From Lunularia cruciata (taxonomy: Eukaryota; Streptophyta; Marchantiopsida; Lunulariales; Lunulariaceae), in contig OX419758.1 in assembly GCA_948567375.1 (NCBI GenBank), positions 44,459,001 through 44,523,000 of the forward strand: 64,000 nucleotides of DNA, read 5' to 3'. The notes beneath the pieces were generated by a model that saw only the letters and a program-made list of their open reading frames with translations, did not search any database and was not told the DNA's origin. The position numbers and the translations under genes were made by a program. Positions 30,281 to 43,446 of this stretch are shown in pieces. Within the stretch, counting starts at the first letter, position 1. Each line of letters begins with the position of its first letter.

Positions 30281-31549
30281 TATAGCTGCTCCTCTGCATC
30301 AACATCTCTTCTTAAATCAGGGTGGAAGTGTGACACCTTCTTGTGTCTCTCAGCCACATTGAGACAAGTTCAGCCCCAGATAGAAATGGGCTGCAAATGG
30401 CACAGTGTAATGTGGAGGCAACTTGTCTTGCAAATTCCACACCATCTGTCTTGCACGTTGGTGAAAACAATTTGCCCAATTGATTGGCTCTCTTGCAAAC
30501 ATCTTGTGGAAGAATACTACTTGATGTTTCATCACGTAGGTCGTTCTCTCTAGCTTCAAGATTGCCATTAGTGACTTACAATACCTCTCCTCAAAGGATC
30601 TTTATAGCTCTCTACTTTGTAGCCATTCTTTGTGCGCTTTGAAGAGAATGCATCTCTCACTTCTTGGGTTTCTTTAGCTACTTCTCCCTTCCTCAAGAAT
30701 GTGGCACCATGCTCTACATGTGCCTCTCTTCTGAGTACTAATCTCCAATCCAACTTTGTCTATTGAGCCGGATTTCCTCTCTTCCCTTCTTCCTTGGGGC
30801 CATCAAGACATCTACTTTTGATGATCTCAATCATGAAACTTGGAAAACTAACATACCAATTCCATGCCAAGAATGTGATCCAAAGCCTGCTTAAGACCTT
30901 GATTCTTGTGATCAAATCTAACCTCCAAATTGCATGATTTCTCACTGTGAATTCAGAGTTCTTCTTCCCACCTCCCATCTTTCTCTCTTCCACTCTGAGT
31001 TGGGGGCTATTCTTCCTACTGATTTCTGGACTAACTCTCTCGACTTCCTCTTGACATACCAACGTGTCTTTGACTATACTTCCCTCCCCACAATCTCCCA
31101 CAAGACAACTTCTTAATGGTGATGGAAAATTACTTGTCATTGCTTCATCTTTAGCCCAAATTTTATAGTGGCATACCTTCTCCGTCTTTCTTCACTTTGA
31201 GTTTCTACCAAGAAATCACACCTCCTACATGCTCCTATCATTGTCAATTTTCCCTCACGCGTATGACTGCCATTTTTGTGAGCAGTACCTTCTTGGATGT
31301 CTCACCTCGGAGGAAAGTTGTTACACTGTCCTTGCCTTGGGTTGAGCACCCCCAAGACAAAGTCTCCTTACTTTGGGTTGTATGTTGATAGAGCAATTTT
31401 GTGTACCTTGCCTTCTGAGATGAAGTCATTTTACCTTGGGTTACAACTCAAGGACCCCTTTCTCCACCTTCTTGTGCCATATAAGTGCAATTAGACTTCT
31501 TTTGTACACTTCTTCTTCAAAATAAGAAAAAAAAAATGTGGGTACCACA
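30281..31549 (-). repeat. B#2 3' LTR, promoter-side 1.27 kb
   Basis: It runs from the middle of the LTR frame to the GGTACCACA end; the left 2.5 kb is absent. Relic pieces of the coiled-coil protein's N-terminal half lie on minus at 30350-30568, 30568-30753 and 30760-31140, including LPPHYTVPFAAHFYLGLNL. Unlike the 5' LTR copy, the codon before VSFPSF is TGG, not TAG. Confidence 0.85.
30350..31140 (-). pseudogene. LTR-encoded protein, N-terminal relic in B#2 3' LTR
   Basis: Starts at ATG 31138-31140 and covers the basic N-terminus, the MIEIIKSRCLDGP segment, the KNGYKVESYKDP segment and the TTYVMKHQ...PPHYTVPFAAHFYLGL segment, in three pieces separated by stops or small indels. It ends at the junction with B+#1, so the acidic linker and coiled coil are gone. 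No function is assigned. Confidence 0.7.
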
Positions 31550-31550
31550 T

Positions 31551-31565
31551 ACCCCCTCCCTCAAA
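31551..31565 (-). other. B#2 polypurine tract
   Basis: Minus strand TTTGAGGGAGGGGGT next to the LTR. Confidence 0.8.
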
Positions 31566-33086
31566 TATGAACATCCCCGCAAACATAGACCTCGGGTGTC
31601 TTAGAGACTTCCGAGTCTATGGTCCAATATCTCCAAACTCTCCATCTGTTCACTCGAGTGGCAAATTGTTGCCCTTCCAAGTCTGCAAGTTGAATGGATC
31701 CATTGTCATAAAGATGAAGAACTTGATAAGGCCTTATCCATCTTAAATGCAATTTGCATGGAAAAATATTTGGCAATTTTTGTATAACAACAAAATCCCC
31801 TTTGCAAATAGTCACATGCTTGATATGCTTATCGTGCCTAACTTTCCTCTATTCTTGTACTTCTTTTGTGGTTTGCATTGCATTGTCTCTTTTCTCTTCT
31901 AGCCACATCACTTGATGGGTCCAAAGATTCTGACTTTCTTCTTCTGACAATCATTCCTCACAAAGAATCCAATATGTTGGGACTTCAAATTCAACTAGTA
32001 GTATGGGGTGCAAGCCGTATGTCAAGAAGTATGGAAATTCCTTGGTTTGTCATTTGATATGCCCACAACACGGCTAGTAACTTTGTGTCCCAATCATAAG
32101 CATAATTGATAGTCATCTTATTCATAATTTTGCAAAGTAACCCATTTGCCTTTTTTGTTAAGCCATTTGCTTTTGGATAATAAGGAGTCGTCTTCTGATG
32201 TTTAATCTGAAAGATTTTGTTAACGCTCCATCATAGAGTTTAAGAAATGTGTCCCTCTGTCAATGACCAATTCCAAAGGACATCTGTATTAGGAAATGAT
32301 GTTTTGAAAGAAAAATGCTGCCATTGTTTCTGCATCATCTCTGCAAGTTGCTTCAGCTTTGACCATCTTGGTAGCATAGTCAGTGCAAACCAAAATGTAG
32401 CATTTTCTCATGACTTGGTTTACCGGTTGTATTGGTCCTATAAAATCAATTCCCCATTTCTCAAATGGGGCCAATGGTAAAATTGGTCTCAAAGGTCATT
32501 AGGAAGTAGCCGTTGGCTTTCCCGTTCTTTGACAAGCATCACAACTTTGGATATGGGCATGCATGTCTTTGTACATCATAGACCACTAGTACCCCAAAGA
32601 AAGAATCTTCTTTACAATTTTCTTCAGGGCATAGTGTCCCCTCAATGCTTTGGAGTGTAAAGACTCAATTATGCCTCCAACTTTGTATGACTCCAAGCAT
32701 CGCTGAAGTACTTTGTCTTTGCCCTTTTTGAATAAAATGTTGTGTTTCAGCCCCATTTTCTTGAGAAAGACTGCCCTCTGCTTTGGGTCCAGCCCTTCAA
32801 GACACCAGAGAGTATGCAGATAATGATATTTGGTTGCATACCTTGTACTTCGCATTGTTGTTAATTGATATAACTCTTCATCAAGGAACCGATCATCGAT
32901 CTCCCATTCCTGGTCTTGAGTTTCCAACCTGGACAGGTAGTTCGCATTAGAATGCAAAGCTCTCTTCCTTAGTTGTACAACATATGTGAATTCTTGTAAC
33001 AACAAGATCCATATTGCAATTCACCCAGACAAAGCTGCCTTCTTGACCAAATGTTGCAATGCGTAATGGTCAACATAGAAGACAAA
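31566..33086 (-). pseudogene. B#2 integrase and end of RNase H
   Basis: Integrase C-terminus (31561-31815), core with WGIDFIGPIQ (about 32430, first Asp) and a second Asp near 32265 (LVIDRG), and the finger plus RNase H end (32586-33005). The catalytic Glu position near 32150 reads Lys (GLTKKANG), the same change as in B#0. Several stops and frameshifts. The frame is cut at 33086 within RNase H by B+#2 and continues at 47063. Confidence 0.85.
33082..33086 (+). repeat. Target duplication of B+#2, left copy
   Basis: ACAAA, identical to 47063-47067. Confidence 0.9.
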
Positions 33087-36000
33087 TGTGGTGCTCACAT
33101 TTTTTGTTTTTTTTCAAAATTAAGGAGAAGAAGTGTATAGAGAAGTCGGATTGCGCTTGTATGGCCAAAGAAGGCAAAGAAAAGAGTCTTCGGGATGAAA
33201 CCCAAAGTAAAGTGACTTTGGGTCATAAGGCGAAGTACTCAAAAATGCCCTGTCAGCATACAACCCAAAGTAAATTGTCTTTGTATTGAAGGGAGCTCTA
33301 CACAAGGCAAAGACAGTCTAACAACCTTTTGTTGGGGCGAGAAATTCAAGAAGGGACCGTTCAAAAACCGGCAGCCCATAAGCATGAGGGTTCATTGACA
33401 GTGATAGGTGCATGCAGGAGGTGTGATTTCTCGGTAGAAACTTGAAGTGACGAAAGACGAAGAAGTGCAACTCTATAAAAATCGAACTTGAAACGACAAA
33501 ATGTCAAGTAATTTTCCTTTGCCATTGAGAAAGCATCTTGCAGGTGATCGTGGGAAGGGAAATAGAGTTGGAATCGTGGTAGTGCGTAAGGGAGAAGTCA
33601 CAAGAGTGAAATTGAGAGATAGGGAGAAGGCAAAAGAGATGGGAGGAGGAAAGAAGAACTCTGAATTTGTAGTGAGAAATCATGCGATTCGGAGGTTAGA
33701 TGTAATTGCTAGGATTGAAGTCTTGAGCCGACTTCCGATCACGTTTCTAGCATGGAACTAGAATGTAAGCTTTCCATGATTCATGACAGAAATCATCGAG
33801 AGCAAGTGTCTCAATGGACCCAAGGAAGAAGGGAAGAGAGGAAATCCGGCTTGCTGGACAGAGTCGGATTGGAGACTTGTACTCGGGAAGGAAGTAGACT
33901 CGGAGCAAGGGACCTTGTTCTTGGGAAAGGGAGAGATAGCTCAAGAGACCCAGGAGGTGAGAGATGCCTTCTTGTCAAAGAGGACAAAGAATGGGTACAA
34001 AGTTGAGAGCTACAAAGACTCGGTGAAGAGAGGAATTGTGAGTGCGTTGATGGCTATCCTGAAGCCGGAGAGAACCACCTATGTGATGAAACACCAAGCG
34101 GTGTTCTTTCACAAGTTATTCGCAGGAGAACCAATCAATTGGGCAAGGTGTTTCCACGGGAGAACGAGGCAAATGGTGTGGGATTTGCGAGATAAGTCAC
34201 CTCCACACTACATCATGCCGTTTGCAACACATTTCAACCTTGGGCTAAATTTGCTGAACTCGGTGGAGCGAAATTGGATGGTGTTGCACTTCCATCCTGA
34301 TTGCAAAAGGAGGTCAACGTCAAGGAGCAGCAATACATCTTGCAGATGAGGAGCACCGACAACTACTATGCAAAGACATGGAAGAACATGGAGGTCACAG
34401 TGAGTACCCCAACTACGAACAAGAGGGGTCGGCAAGGTGATGTTGAAGACATGAAGAAACCTCGGACGACACGGAGAGGCAACCCAAGACGAGGTATGGT
34501 TGTAATCGAGTCGGGAGACGAAGACTTAGAAGGAGATGCCGAGCTCAAAACTGAAGACTCGGAACACGAGGAGGAGCCTGAGCTAACATTGCAGAGTGGG
34601 GATACAAGTAGCGATAGTGATGAAGGGGGAGAAATGACATCGGCGCCAGCGGCAGACGAATACAAAGAAGAAGTGCAAGCAGAGATGGAAGCTGAAGACA
34701 ATACACAGTTGGAAGACAAAGTAACTGTGCCCGAAGAGAAGAAGATCACAATACAGCGAGGAGTTTGCTTGAGGCATAAGGTGAAGTGTGAAGCGGGGCC
34801 GAGTAAGGCAAAAGAAGAGGTAAGTGAAAGCTTGGGAAGTGAGGCGTTGATTCCGATACAAAGATTGCAGCGAAGAAGGCAAGTATCAGACAAACAAGAA
34901 GTGAGAAGGGAGATTACTCCACGGAATGAAGTAGTTGCCATTGATGGAGTGGAGTACCTGCGGGAGATTGTGTGCCCATTATTGGTGAAGTTGGAGCACA
35001 AGAAGGAAATGCAGTTGACATGTTTGGAGGTGAAGATTGTGTTGCAAGTACTATCGAGATTAGAAGAAGAAAACTTGGAGTTGAAGAAGAGTATAACCCG
35101 AGGTGAGGAGGAAAGAGAAGTTCTGCAAGCAGAGGCGGTAGTAAGAAGTCAGGTAATTGAAGACCTAAAGAGAGAAGTAAATTATCAAGAGGATCTTGTG
35201 AAGAAGAGTGACATAGCAAGGGAGAGACAAGTAGCGGAGTATGAGATCTTGAAGCAACAGTCTGCTGATTCAAGAGTAGAAGTAATCCATGCTATGGCGA
35301 GGGTAGCAGCAAAGGATCAGGAGCTCAATAGGGTGATGGAGAGTGTCGAGGAGAAGAAGCAACTCTGGAAAAGAGAGTTGGCGGCACAATATAGAGAAGA
35401 AGACCGATTACAAGAGTTACTTCGTAATCAGGAGGAGAGAGTTGTTCAGAAGGAAAAAGAGAAGGAGACGGTGACAGCCGAGTTCAAGGCGGAGTTGGCA
35501 ATGTACCGCGAGGACTGGCTTGCAGATTGTGAACGTGAGAGGAAGACAATATTGGAGCCATTGAAGGAGATAGTCCTCCGAATGAATGCAATGTTAAGTA
35601 CAGAGGCCAGTATTTAGATAGAAGAGATGAGGCTGCACAAGTTGGAGTTGTTGGTGCAGGAGACAAGGCAAAGACAAGCAAAGGATACCGATTTGAATGC
35701 CTTGTTAATCAGTCTCAGAACTCGTGTAGACAGAAAGATTTTGGAAGTAGAAGATAACATCTCAATTAGATTAGACTTAGTGAAAATTGAGATAGAAAAG
35801 CTTCGGAAAGATGTTAGAGCAAAACCCGAGGTAGATAACATAGGAGTGCAGATGTCTTTTTGGAATTACCGATGGAGACATTAGAGAAGAGTGGGTCGAG
35901 AGATGACGATTTAGATAGATTACCCACTAGTGGAATTTCAGATTAGGAAAGAGAATTGTTGGAATTGGTAGAGGAAGTAGAAGATATGAAACCCGAGGAC

Positions 36001-36870
36001 AGAGTAGTAGGAAGTAAAATTACTTTGGGTTTGGGTTTGAAAGCCAAAGAAGAGGTAGACATTGGATCGGAGTAGTAATAGTTTTGAGATTTGAAGAGGC
36101 AGATATGAAGAGATGCATTGTCATTTTGGATCTGCAGGTTAGAAAAGTTGTTGTTGAACGGTATAGTTGTTAGAACTGTCTATTGCTTCACTACTTAAGA
36201 GTGGCATTCACAGTATCATGTTGTTTAGTGCTCATAATTTCTGAAAATAGATAAAGCAAAGTGTTGTGAAGCAGTGCTCGTCGCTTGAGCTTGATACCGA
36301 GTATCAACTTTGTGTTTGTGTTTGTGAGTGTTTGGAGAAATTTGAAGTGCAAGTCAGAGTGCTTGTTGGATGTTGGATTCCACAACCTTGATCTTCATTT
36401 TGTGTGTTTGAGCTTGAGTGAAGTGCAATCCAAGCAATGCCTTGACAAATCTGAGAAGAATTGTAGTGTTGGTAGTATTCTGCATTTGTGAGTGCAGTGC
36501 AAGGTTGATGTGAAGCAATTTTGATCGAGGAAGTTGTGCCTTCAGTGGAGGGGTGGAACACAATCCTGAGGCAAAGTCGTTTTGCAGTGAAGTGCCGTTT
36601 TTGGGAGAGCCTGAATCATCACAATTAAGATTGTTTGGAAAGATTTGATGGAGTTGTGATTAAGGAGTGTTAATTTGTGACAAGACAGCAAGTCAGTGCT
36701 TGTTACTCTCTTCTGGGTGTGGTGTCTACCTGAGAGCCTAAAGAAGAAATCAAGAAGAACTACATTGTTATTGTTTGACTTTGTATTTGGACATTTTTGA
36801 CTCGTATCTCTACGGGAACAAACTTTACTTACCCGATTACCGCAAAAGTGATATTTTCCGGGTTGTCACA
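33087..36870 (+). repeat. B+#2 5' LTR, 3784 bp
   Basis: Ends TGTGGTGCTCACA and GGGTTGTCACA. TATA box at 33474-33481. The coiled-coil frame occupies 33501-36075; 36076-36870 is non-coding. Confidence 0.93.
33501..36075 (+). pseudogene. LTR-encoded coiled-coil protein, B+#2 5' LTR copy
   Basis: ATG 33501 lies 27 bp past the start of TATAAAAA. Pieces: 33501-33761 (basic N-terminus to TAG after Ala-Trp-Asn), 33783-34349 (globular part with PPHYIMPFATHFNLGLNLL), frameshift near 34310, 34301-35617 (acidic linker, IPIQRLQRRRQV, about 230 residues of Glu/Lys/Arg heptads), TAG at about 35615, then 35627-35884 and the end at 36075 (DIGSE). The 438-codon middle piece is the longest unbroken coiled-coil part in the window. 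Layout and length match the B+#1 copy. The product is unrecognised; a coiled coil of this length usually means oligomerisation. Confidence 0.8.
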
Positions 36871-36877
36871 TGATTTT

Positions 36878-36895
36878 TGGCGCCGCTGCCGGGGA
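36878..36895 (+). other. B+#2 primer-binding site, tRNA-Asp type
   Basis: TGGCGCCGCTGCCGGGGA, one mismatch to the complement of plant tRNA-Asp. Confidence 0.88.
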
Positions 36896-36959
36896 TACAA
36901 CTTTTGGAAGTGGAAGAATATGAAGCCAAATTCAAAATTGGGTATCAATGCAATATGAA

Positions 36960-39048
36960 TGTCTGCCTCAAGAGAACAATGAGAAGAGAGAGCTCAAAGA
37001 CGAGCACTTCAGCGTGAAGAAGACAAATGTCTGAACATCCCATCCACTATTGATGAAACTGAACGAGAGGCGTTGGATTTTCAACTCCTTCACGAAGTGC
37101 AAGAAGCCCTGCAAGAACTTGACCACAAGAAACGCAAAGGCGGTTGGCAAGGCTTCTTTGCATCTCCCTCTTTGTCCAAGAAGAAGAAAGAATCGAGTGG
37201 GCAAACATATGCATTGCGGCCCAGTACACCAACTTCCCCTAGAGCTGTAAAGGAAGTTGTGTCCTTGAAGAACTTTGTTCGAGAAAAGACAGCACGCACA
37301 CTTACTGCAGACGAGTGTCAACATCTTCTATGAACTATTCCTCGGTTGTCCCGAAGGAATTTTGAAGAACCAATCGAAGGTGTTGAGCCTGAATCTTCCA
37401 CTCGGGTTGAAGTTGACACCCTCATAGCAAAAATTGTCAAAGAAGACCCCACCTTGAATTTGACAAATTGGAATCCTTGGGCTGACACCACGACGTCAAT
37501 ACCAGCCAATCCTTCAGTTCCGTCAAGTTCAACACTACCTCAGCTGATCCCAGTGCATCAAATGATGACTTCGTTGCCTATCACCCAACACGCCTATTAG
37601 AAGTATAAGGGGACAGAACAAGACAAAGACCCCAATGAATTCATCGAAGAATTTGAAGTCATCTCCTTTGCTAACAAGGAGCATGACTTGGTAGATCGAT
37701 TGAGAATTTTCCCAAGTTTGCTCCGTAAGAAAGCTCGGAGCTGGTACACCTATGTGACCCAGAAGGGGTTTGTACCTACAGACTGGGCAGACTTGAGAAA
37801 CAACTTCTTGGAACGATTCCGGGAGGTTGATTATGACACAAGTGTCTTTGCGGCACTCAACGATTTAGACCAAGGCAAGAAGGAGAAGTTGAGAGACTAC
37901 TCTGAGCGGTTCATGGCCCTATTGAACCAAGTTCCCAAGCAATCGGGGTGGTGGGTTACTCCGATGCCCAAGCCATTACCTAGTTCCTTGGGGGACTTTC
38001 ACCAGAGATACAAATCTTTGCAAGGGAGAGGAATGTAACTTCCCTTGACAAAGTACTCAAACATGTCGCTCATTACAAGGCGGCCCACTCTCACTCTACC
38101 GGTAACCGGAGAAATCGGGAGAAGAAAGGCAAGAAGCCCAGAAGAAGAGCTTCATGCAGTACATCCCCTTCTTTGGACGAATCATCCACGTCTTTGAGCT
38201 CTTCTTTAGAATATGAAGAAGAATCAAAGCCAAGACGAGTCAGAAGACGTGGGGGCAAGAAACCAATGACTCCTCTAGCAAAGAGTGTAAATAAGGCAGA
38301 TACCAAGCTAGATGCCCTCATCAAGGAGTTTTTGGATTTCAAGATCCAGATGATTGGGGCCAAGGACAGAAGGAAGGCCCAGCATTTGGGAGATCAAATG
38401 TATGGTGCACCGCATGTGGCAAATCAGGCCACACAAACACAAAATGAAATACTCGTAATGCATTCCCGGTGCAACAAATTGATTGGGTTCCGGGATGGAA
38501 CCAAGATGAGGACGAAGAGGCTGTGTACCAAACGCAAGAAGTTCAGCCTCAAGCAAGCACATCGTACCAAGGTCCAAGGTTTGGACCAAGGGAGTATAAC
38601 CCCAATGCTCCTCCACAAAGACCACCAATGAGCAACCAGAATTGCCCTCAAAATGTTGCACCCGGAGCCTGTTATAATTGTGGCTCAATGGGACATTGGT
38701 CTCCAAACTGTTTGGGCAAGAAGGCAAATTGGGTATGTTCCCCTGTGCAGAAATTGTAAAGGATCGGGGCATGTGGGCAACCAATGTCCTCATCCACCAA
38801 ACCTGAAGCCGCCTGTAAAGTATGTATAGACCCCTACTGAGCGTGGAGCACTTCAGCCAAAGGGGGATACTAATGTAAATTGCATCACTCTTGAGGAAGA
38901 AAGACCTCAAGAAGGGAGTCCGGCCTCGGAAGGAGAATGGCCGGACCTTGAAATTTTGAAAGTTGAGACACGCTCCAGCAAGAAGAAGCGTGATCCCAAA
39001 GAACTGAGTACGACCTCATTGTCTTCTAGAAAGGCAAAGAGACTGCGC
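36960..39048 (+). pseudogene. gag: B+#2 Gag
   Basis: It starts at an ATG near 36960, about 65 bp after the PBS. It has the same Gag as B+#1: capsid-like region (37073-37960) with LRIFPSLLRKKARSWYTYV and LRDYSERFMALLNQVPK, a basic Ser/Arg-rich stretch, and three CCHC knuckles between about 38395 and 38790. Breaks: TGA near 36981, TGA near 37331, TAG near 37598, a frameshift near 37950, a second near 38380 and a third near 38715. The last part, a Lys-rich linker (38880-39048), is interrupted by the solo A LTR; the frame resumes at 39714 in the Lys/Glu-rich linker before protease. Confidence 0.85.
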
Positions 39049-39713
39049 TGTAACACCCATTTGTGCATGTGTGTGGTATTGTGATATTTAGCTTGGTATT
39101 ACAAGTACTTAAGAGATATTATTTATATAGAGATAAAGTATGGTTCTATATTAGTCATGGTTAGCTAAAGTTAGTCATAGCTAAGATAGATGGGACCTTA
39201 CTTTAGAGGAAGTGGTAAAGATGAGCACCACTATTTTGGATTTTAGTGTGTTGACTTGGTATTATTCCTAGGTGTTTGGCTTTGGGGAAAGAGTTGAGAA
39301 CTCTTGGGCCCGCAAGCCTTTTTGTTTTGGATTCTTCTTTAGTCCAAGGATAGCCCATGTGAAGGAATCCTTGCTTTAGTGGTTGGGTCAAGATAAGGGG
39401 AATATGCCCATGTGAATGGATATTCCTTTCTACTTTTTGACTTTACTTGACTTTTAGTCTAGTAACTTGAGTTACTACGGTAATTAGTAACTTTGGTACG
39501 TAACTATTTCACAAGTATATAAACAAGGGGTGAGGAGGTACTCATCATCCTTTCATTTGCAACTATCTCTCTCTCATTGAGTTGTCTAGTGAGCAATGTC
39601 TTGAGTCTTGGAGGAGTATGATGGAGTTGGGGTTCCTTGCCTTCTTAGTCCATGGTGCGCTACCATAATAGCCATCAGAGGTTCATCCTGAGTGAGAGAC
39701 AGGCCGGCTCACA
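39049..39713 (+). repeat. Solo LTR of family A, 665 bp
   Basis: TGTAACACCC...GGCTCACA flanked by GCGC on both sides (4-bp target duplication). No A internal sequence remains, so the rest was lost by LTR-LTR recombination. It inserted in the gag-pol linker of B+#2, in the same orientation as its host. Confidence 0.93.
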
Positions 39714-42700
39714 GCGCCCAAAGGCAATTCTTTCTGCCAAGGAGGAAAAGATCCTCGCAAAAGCCAAAGCTAAAGCCTTGCAGAAAGAACTAAAGGAGGC
39801 ACTACTCAGGACTCGAGAATTGAGTTTGGAAGAGGAGACGAAGACAAAGTCTCCAGTTTTTCCGGCGGACATCCGATCTGAAGTAAAGGGTCTGATCCCA
39901 GCCGAGGTGGGCCAACCCGAGGAACCTTGGGTCAAAGCCATTGGCAAGCCCGTTACCATTTTGAAGCATCCCAAAGTCAAGAGGGAACATGGAGAGACTT
40001 TGGACCCAAAGCCAAAGGCGAAGACGGTCAAATTGGGAGGAGTACCCCAATATGATATTGTAGCAGACTTGGCAGCCACAAATGCCAATGTTACATTCAA
40101 GCAATTGTGGGAAGATAACAAACTATACAAGAGGCAGCTGAATTCGGCCCTCAAGAAGGTGAGGTCGATGTCAAAGAAGGACCTGCCTGCTATCTATCGT
40201 ATTGAGCAAGAAGATTTGGGATCTCCCGAGGTACAAACGGAGATTGCCGGGTGCATGATCACATTGATACCCATTGACTCTGGGTCTGGTGTGAATGTCA
40301 TGACCGAAGATACTGCAAACCGACTCAAGTATCACACGTTTGAACCAACATCTCGAGTGTTGAAGTTTGCAGACCAAACCAGGAGACGGCCTTTGGGCAT
40401 GCTGTCAAACATCACCAAGATCATTGGAGGGGTACCCTTCAAGTTGAATTACATCATGTTGCGACCAATGACAAAGACTGGTTACCCTCTGTTGATTGGC
40501 AGACCCTGGTTGTACAGTGCCCAAGTTGTGGTGGATTGGCACCAGCAGAAGTTAAGATTCAAGGACATTTTGTTTGAAGATCAAAAGCTGGTGACTGTGA
40601 GTTGGACAAAAGTTCCCCACCTCGGGGAAACAAGTTCGTCGAAAGAGGAGGACAAATCTGAAGACTCATCGTCTTTGTCCTTAGACGAATCCGGAGACGA
40701 AGTCCAAATTAACTACTTGGAATGCTATGAGGTGGATGTCAAAGACAAAGATCCATATGACCTCGCCTCGGGTGAACCTGACTTGGAGGAAGGGGATTTG
40801 ATGGTAGCTCACCTCGGGTTAAGCCGAGTAAGCCACATTGAAGGAGTTATCAACCCCGATGACTATCAAGATGTTTTATTAATTGAAGGAAAAATTTTGA
40901 AAATCTCGAAGACAGTCACTTTGGAGGAGTTGGCAGGATACACTGCACTGTTTATAGAATTCCAGGATGTATTCGCCTGGTCTATCAATCAAATGCCGGG
41001 TATTCCACAAGAATTTGGAGAACACTGGATTGATCTGGTTGAAGGTGCAGTTCCGGTTCGGCAGCGGCAATATCGCTTGAACCCAAAGTACTCGCTGTTG
41101 GTGAAAGATGAAATCAATAAGTACTTAGGGGCCGGAATCATCTTCCCTGTCTTAAGCAATGAATGGGTCTCCCCCATTGTCATTGTCCCAAAGAAGAAAA
41201 TGGGGAAAATCCGAGTGTGCCAAGACTTTTGGAAGTTGAATGCAGTCACAAGGAAAGATCATCATCCCTTGCCTTTTACCGATACAATTTAAGATCAGGT
41301 ACCTGAGCATCCTTGTTATTGTTTTCTCGATGGATTTTCAGGGTACAATCAAGTATCCATTTGAGAAGAAGACAAGGATAAAACTACATTCATGACCAAT
41401 TGGGGCACTTTTGCTTACAATCAAATGCCCTTTGGGTTGTGTAATGCTCCCGCTACTTTTCAGCGGATGATGAATTCAATCTTCAAAGATTTCCTGCGCA
41501 AATTTGTGGAAGTTTTCATTGATGACTTTTGTGTGTTTGGGCAAAGAGATGTACATTTAGATTACCTGCGCCAAACATTTGAAAGGTGTCATTTTGCTGG
41601 CTTGTCATTACACCCGGAGAAATGCTTCTTTGCAATGAAGGAGGGAATTCTTTTGGGGCATCGGGTGTCAAGCCGAGGTATTGAAGTTGATGTTGAGAAG
41701 GTCAAGATAATCGCAGCTTTGGAATCCCCAAAGAACATTCGGGAGTTGAGAGCCTTCTTGGACATGTCAGATATTACAGATGCTTCGTGTCAAACTATGC
41801 AGTGCTTGCCACACCACTTACAAAGCTTCTGAAGAAATCCGAAGACTATCTGTGGGAAGCAAATCAAGAAGAAGCTTTCGAGGTGTTGAAGAAGAAGCTG
41901 GTTGAAGCACCAATTATGAGGGCCCCAAATTGGGACGTCCCTTTTCATGTATATGTGGACACTTTGTCCATGGCCATTGGAGTTGTTTTAAGTCAGAAGG
42001 ACAAAAAGAAGGACTACTCGGTGTATTATGCCAGTCGACAACTTTCTGTTTTTGAAAAGAACTATTGGACGACTGAAAGAGAAGCACTCGGAATGGTGTA
42101 TGCCTGCAAGAAATTTTGCCATTATCTGTTGGGGTACGAGTTTGTCTTCTATGTTGACCATTACGCCTTGCAACATTTGGTCAAGAAGGCAGATTTATCC
42201 GGGCAAATTGCAAGATGGATCTTGTTGTTACAAGAGTTCACGTATACTGTACAAGTAAGGAAGAGAGCTTCGCATTCAAATGCGGACTTCCTCTCCAAGT
42301 TAGAAACTCAAGACCAGGAGTGGGAAATTGACGATCGGTTCCCTGACGAAGAGTTGTATCACTTATCAGCAATGCAAAGTACAAGGTATGCAGCTGAATA
42401 TCATTATCTGAATACTCTCCATTGTCCTGAGGGGATGGACCCGGAACATCGGGCAGTCTTTCTCAGGAAAATGGTGCTGTTCCAGCTTAAACACAACACT
42501 TTTTTTAAGATGGGCGAAGACAAAGTACTTTGGCGATGCTTGGAGACATACAAAGTAGGCGGAGTGATTGAATCTTTGCACTCCGAAGCATCGGGAGTAC
42601 ACTATGCTCTGAAGAATACTGTAAAGAAAATTCTTCTGGTAGGGTATTGGTGGCCTACAATGTACAAAGACGTGCATGCTCATATCCAAAGTTGTGATGC

Positions 42701-42767
42701 TTGTCAGAGAATGGGGAAGCCAACGGCTACTTCTCAATAGCCTTTGAGACCAATTTTGCCTTTGGCC
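39714..42767 (+). pseudogene. B+#2 protease - RT - RNase H - integrase finger
   Basis: Frame 39714-41292: Lys/Glu-rich linker, protease with intact IDSGSGVNVM (about 40275-40305) and YPLLIGRPWLYSAQVVVDW (about 40480-40540), then RT to FTDTI, stopped by TAA at 41290-41292. RT continues with a TGA near 41362, MPFGLCNAPATFQR, and FIDDFCVFG (about 41513-41540). A frameshift near 41765 precedes the RT connection. RNase H (about 41935-42290) has VYVDTLSMAIG, TEREALGMVYACKKFCHYL and YVDHYAL. The integrase finger SLHSEASG.HYALK...CDACQR lies at 42570-42715, then a TAG near 42740. The reading crosses the second solo A LTR into the integrase core at 43447. Confidence 0.88.
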
Positions 42768-43446
42768 TGTAACACCCATTTGTGCATGTGTGTGGTATTG
42801 TGATATTTAGCTTGGTATTACAAGTACTTAAGAGATATTATTTATATAGAGATAAAGGATGGTTCTATATTAGTCATGGTTAGCTAAAGTTAGTCATAGC
42901 TAAGATAGATGGGACCTTACTTTAGAGGAAGTAGGAAAGATGAGCACCACTATTTTGGATTTTAGTGTGTTGACTTGGTATTATTCCTAGGTGTTTGGCT
43001 TTGGGGAAAGAGTTGAGAACTCTTGGGCCCGCAAGCCTTTTTGTTTTGGATTCTTCTTTAGTCCAAGGATAGCCCATGTGAAGGAATCCTTGCTTTAGTG
43101 GTTGGGTCAAGATAAGGGGAATATGCCCATGTGAATGGATATTCCTTTCTACTTTTTGACTTTACTTGACTTTTAGTCTAGTAACTTGAGTTACTACGGT
43201 AATTAGTAACTTTGGTACGTAACTATTTCACAAGTATATAAACAAGGAGTGAGGAGGTACTCATCATCCTTTCATTTGCAACTATCTCTCTCTCATTGAG
43301 TTCTCTAGTGAGCAATGTCTTGAGTCTTGGAGTGTTAGCCTTGGAGGAGTATGATGGAGTTGGGGTTCCTTGCCTTCTTAGTCCATGGTGCGCTACCATA
43401 ATAGCCATCAGAGGTTCATCCTGAGTGAGAGACAGGCCGGCTCACA
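42768..43446 (+). repeat. Solo LTR of family A, 679 bp
   Basis: TGTAACACCC...GGCTCACA flanked by GGCC on both sides, which rejoin to TTTGGCCCC...TTTGAG as in other B integrases. It is very similar to the solo LTR at 39049. Same orientation as its host. Confidence 0.94.

Noticed and set aside
39652-41292. A 546-codon frame starting in an A LTR and running into B pol
   Set aside because: A chance fusion created by the solo LTR insertion; the first 22 codons are LTR sequence and the rest is B+#2 pol.
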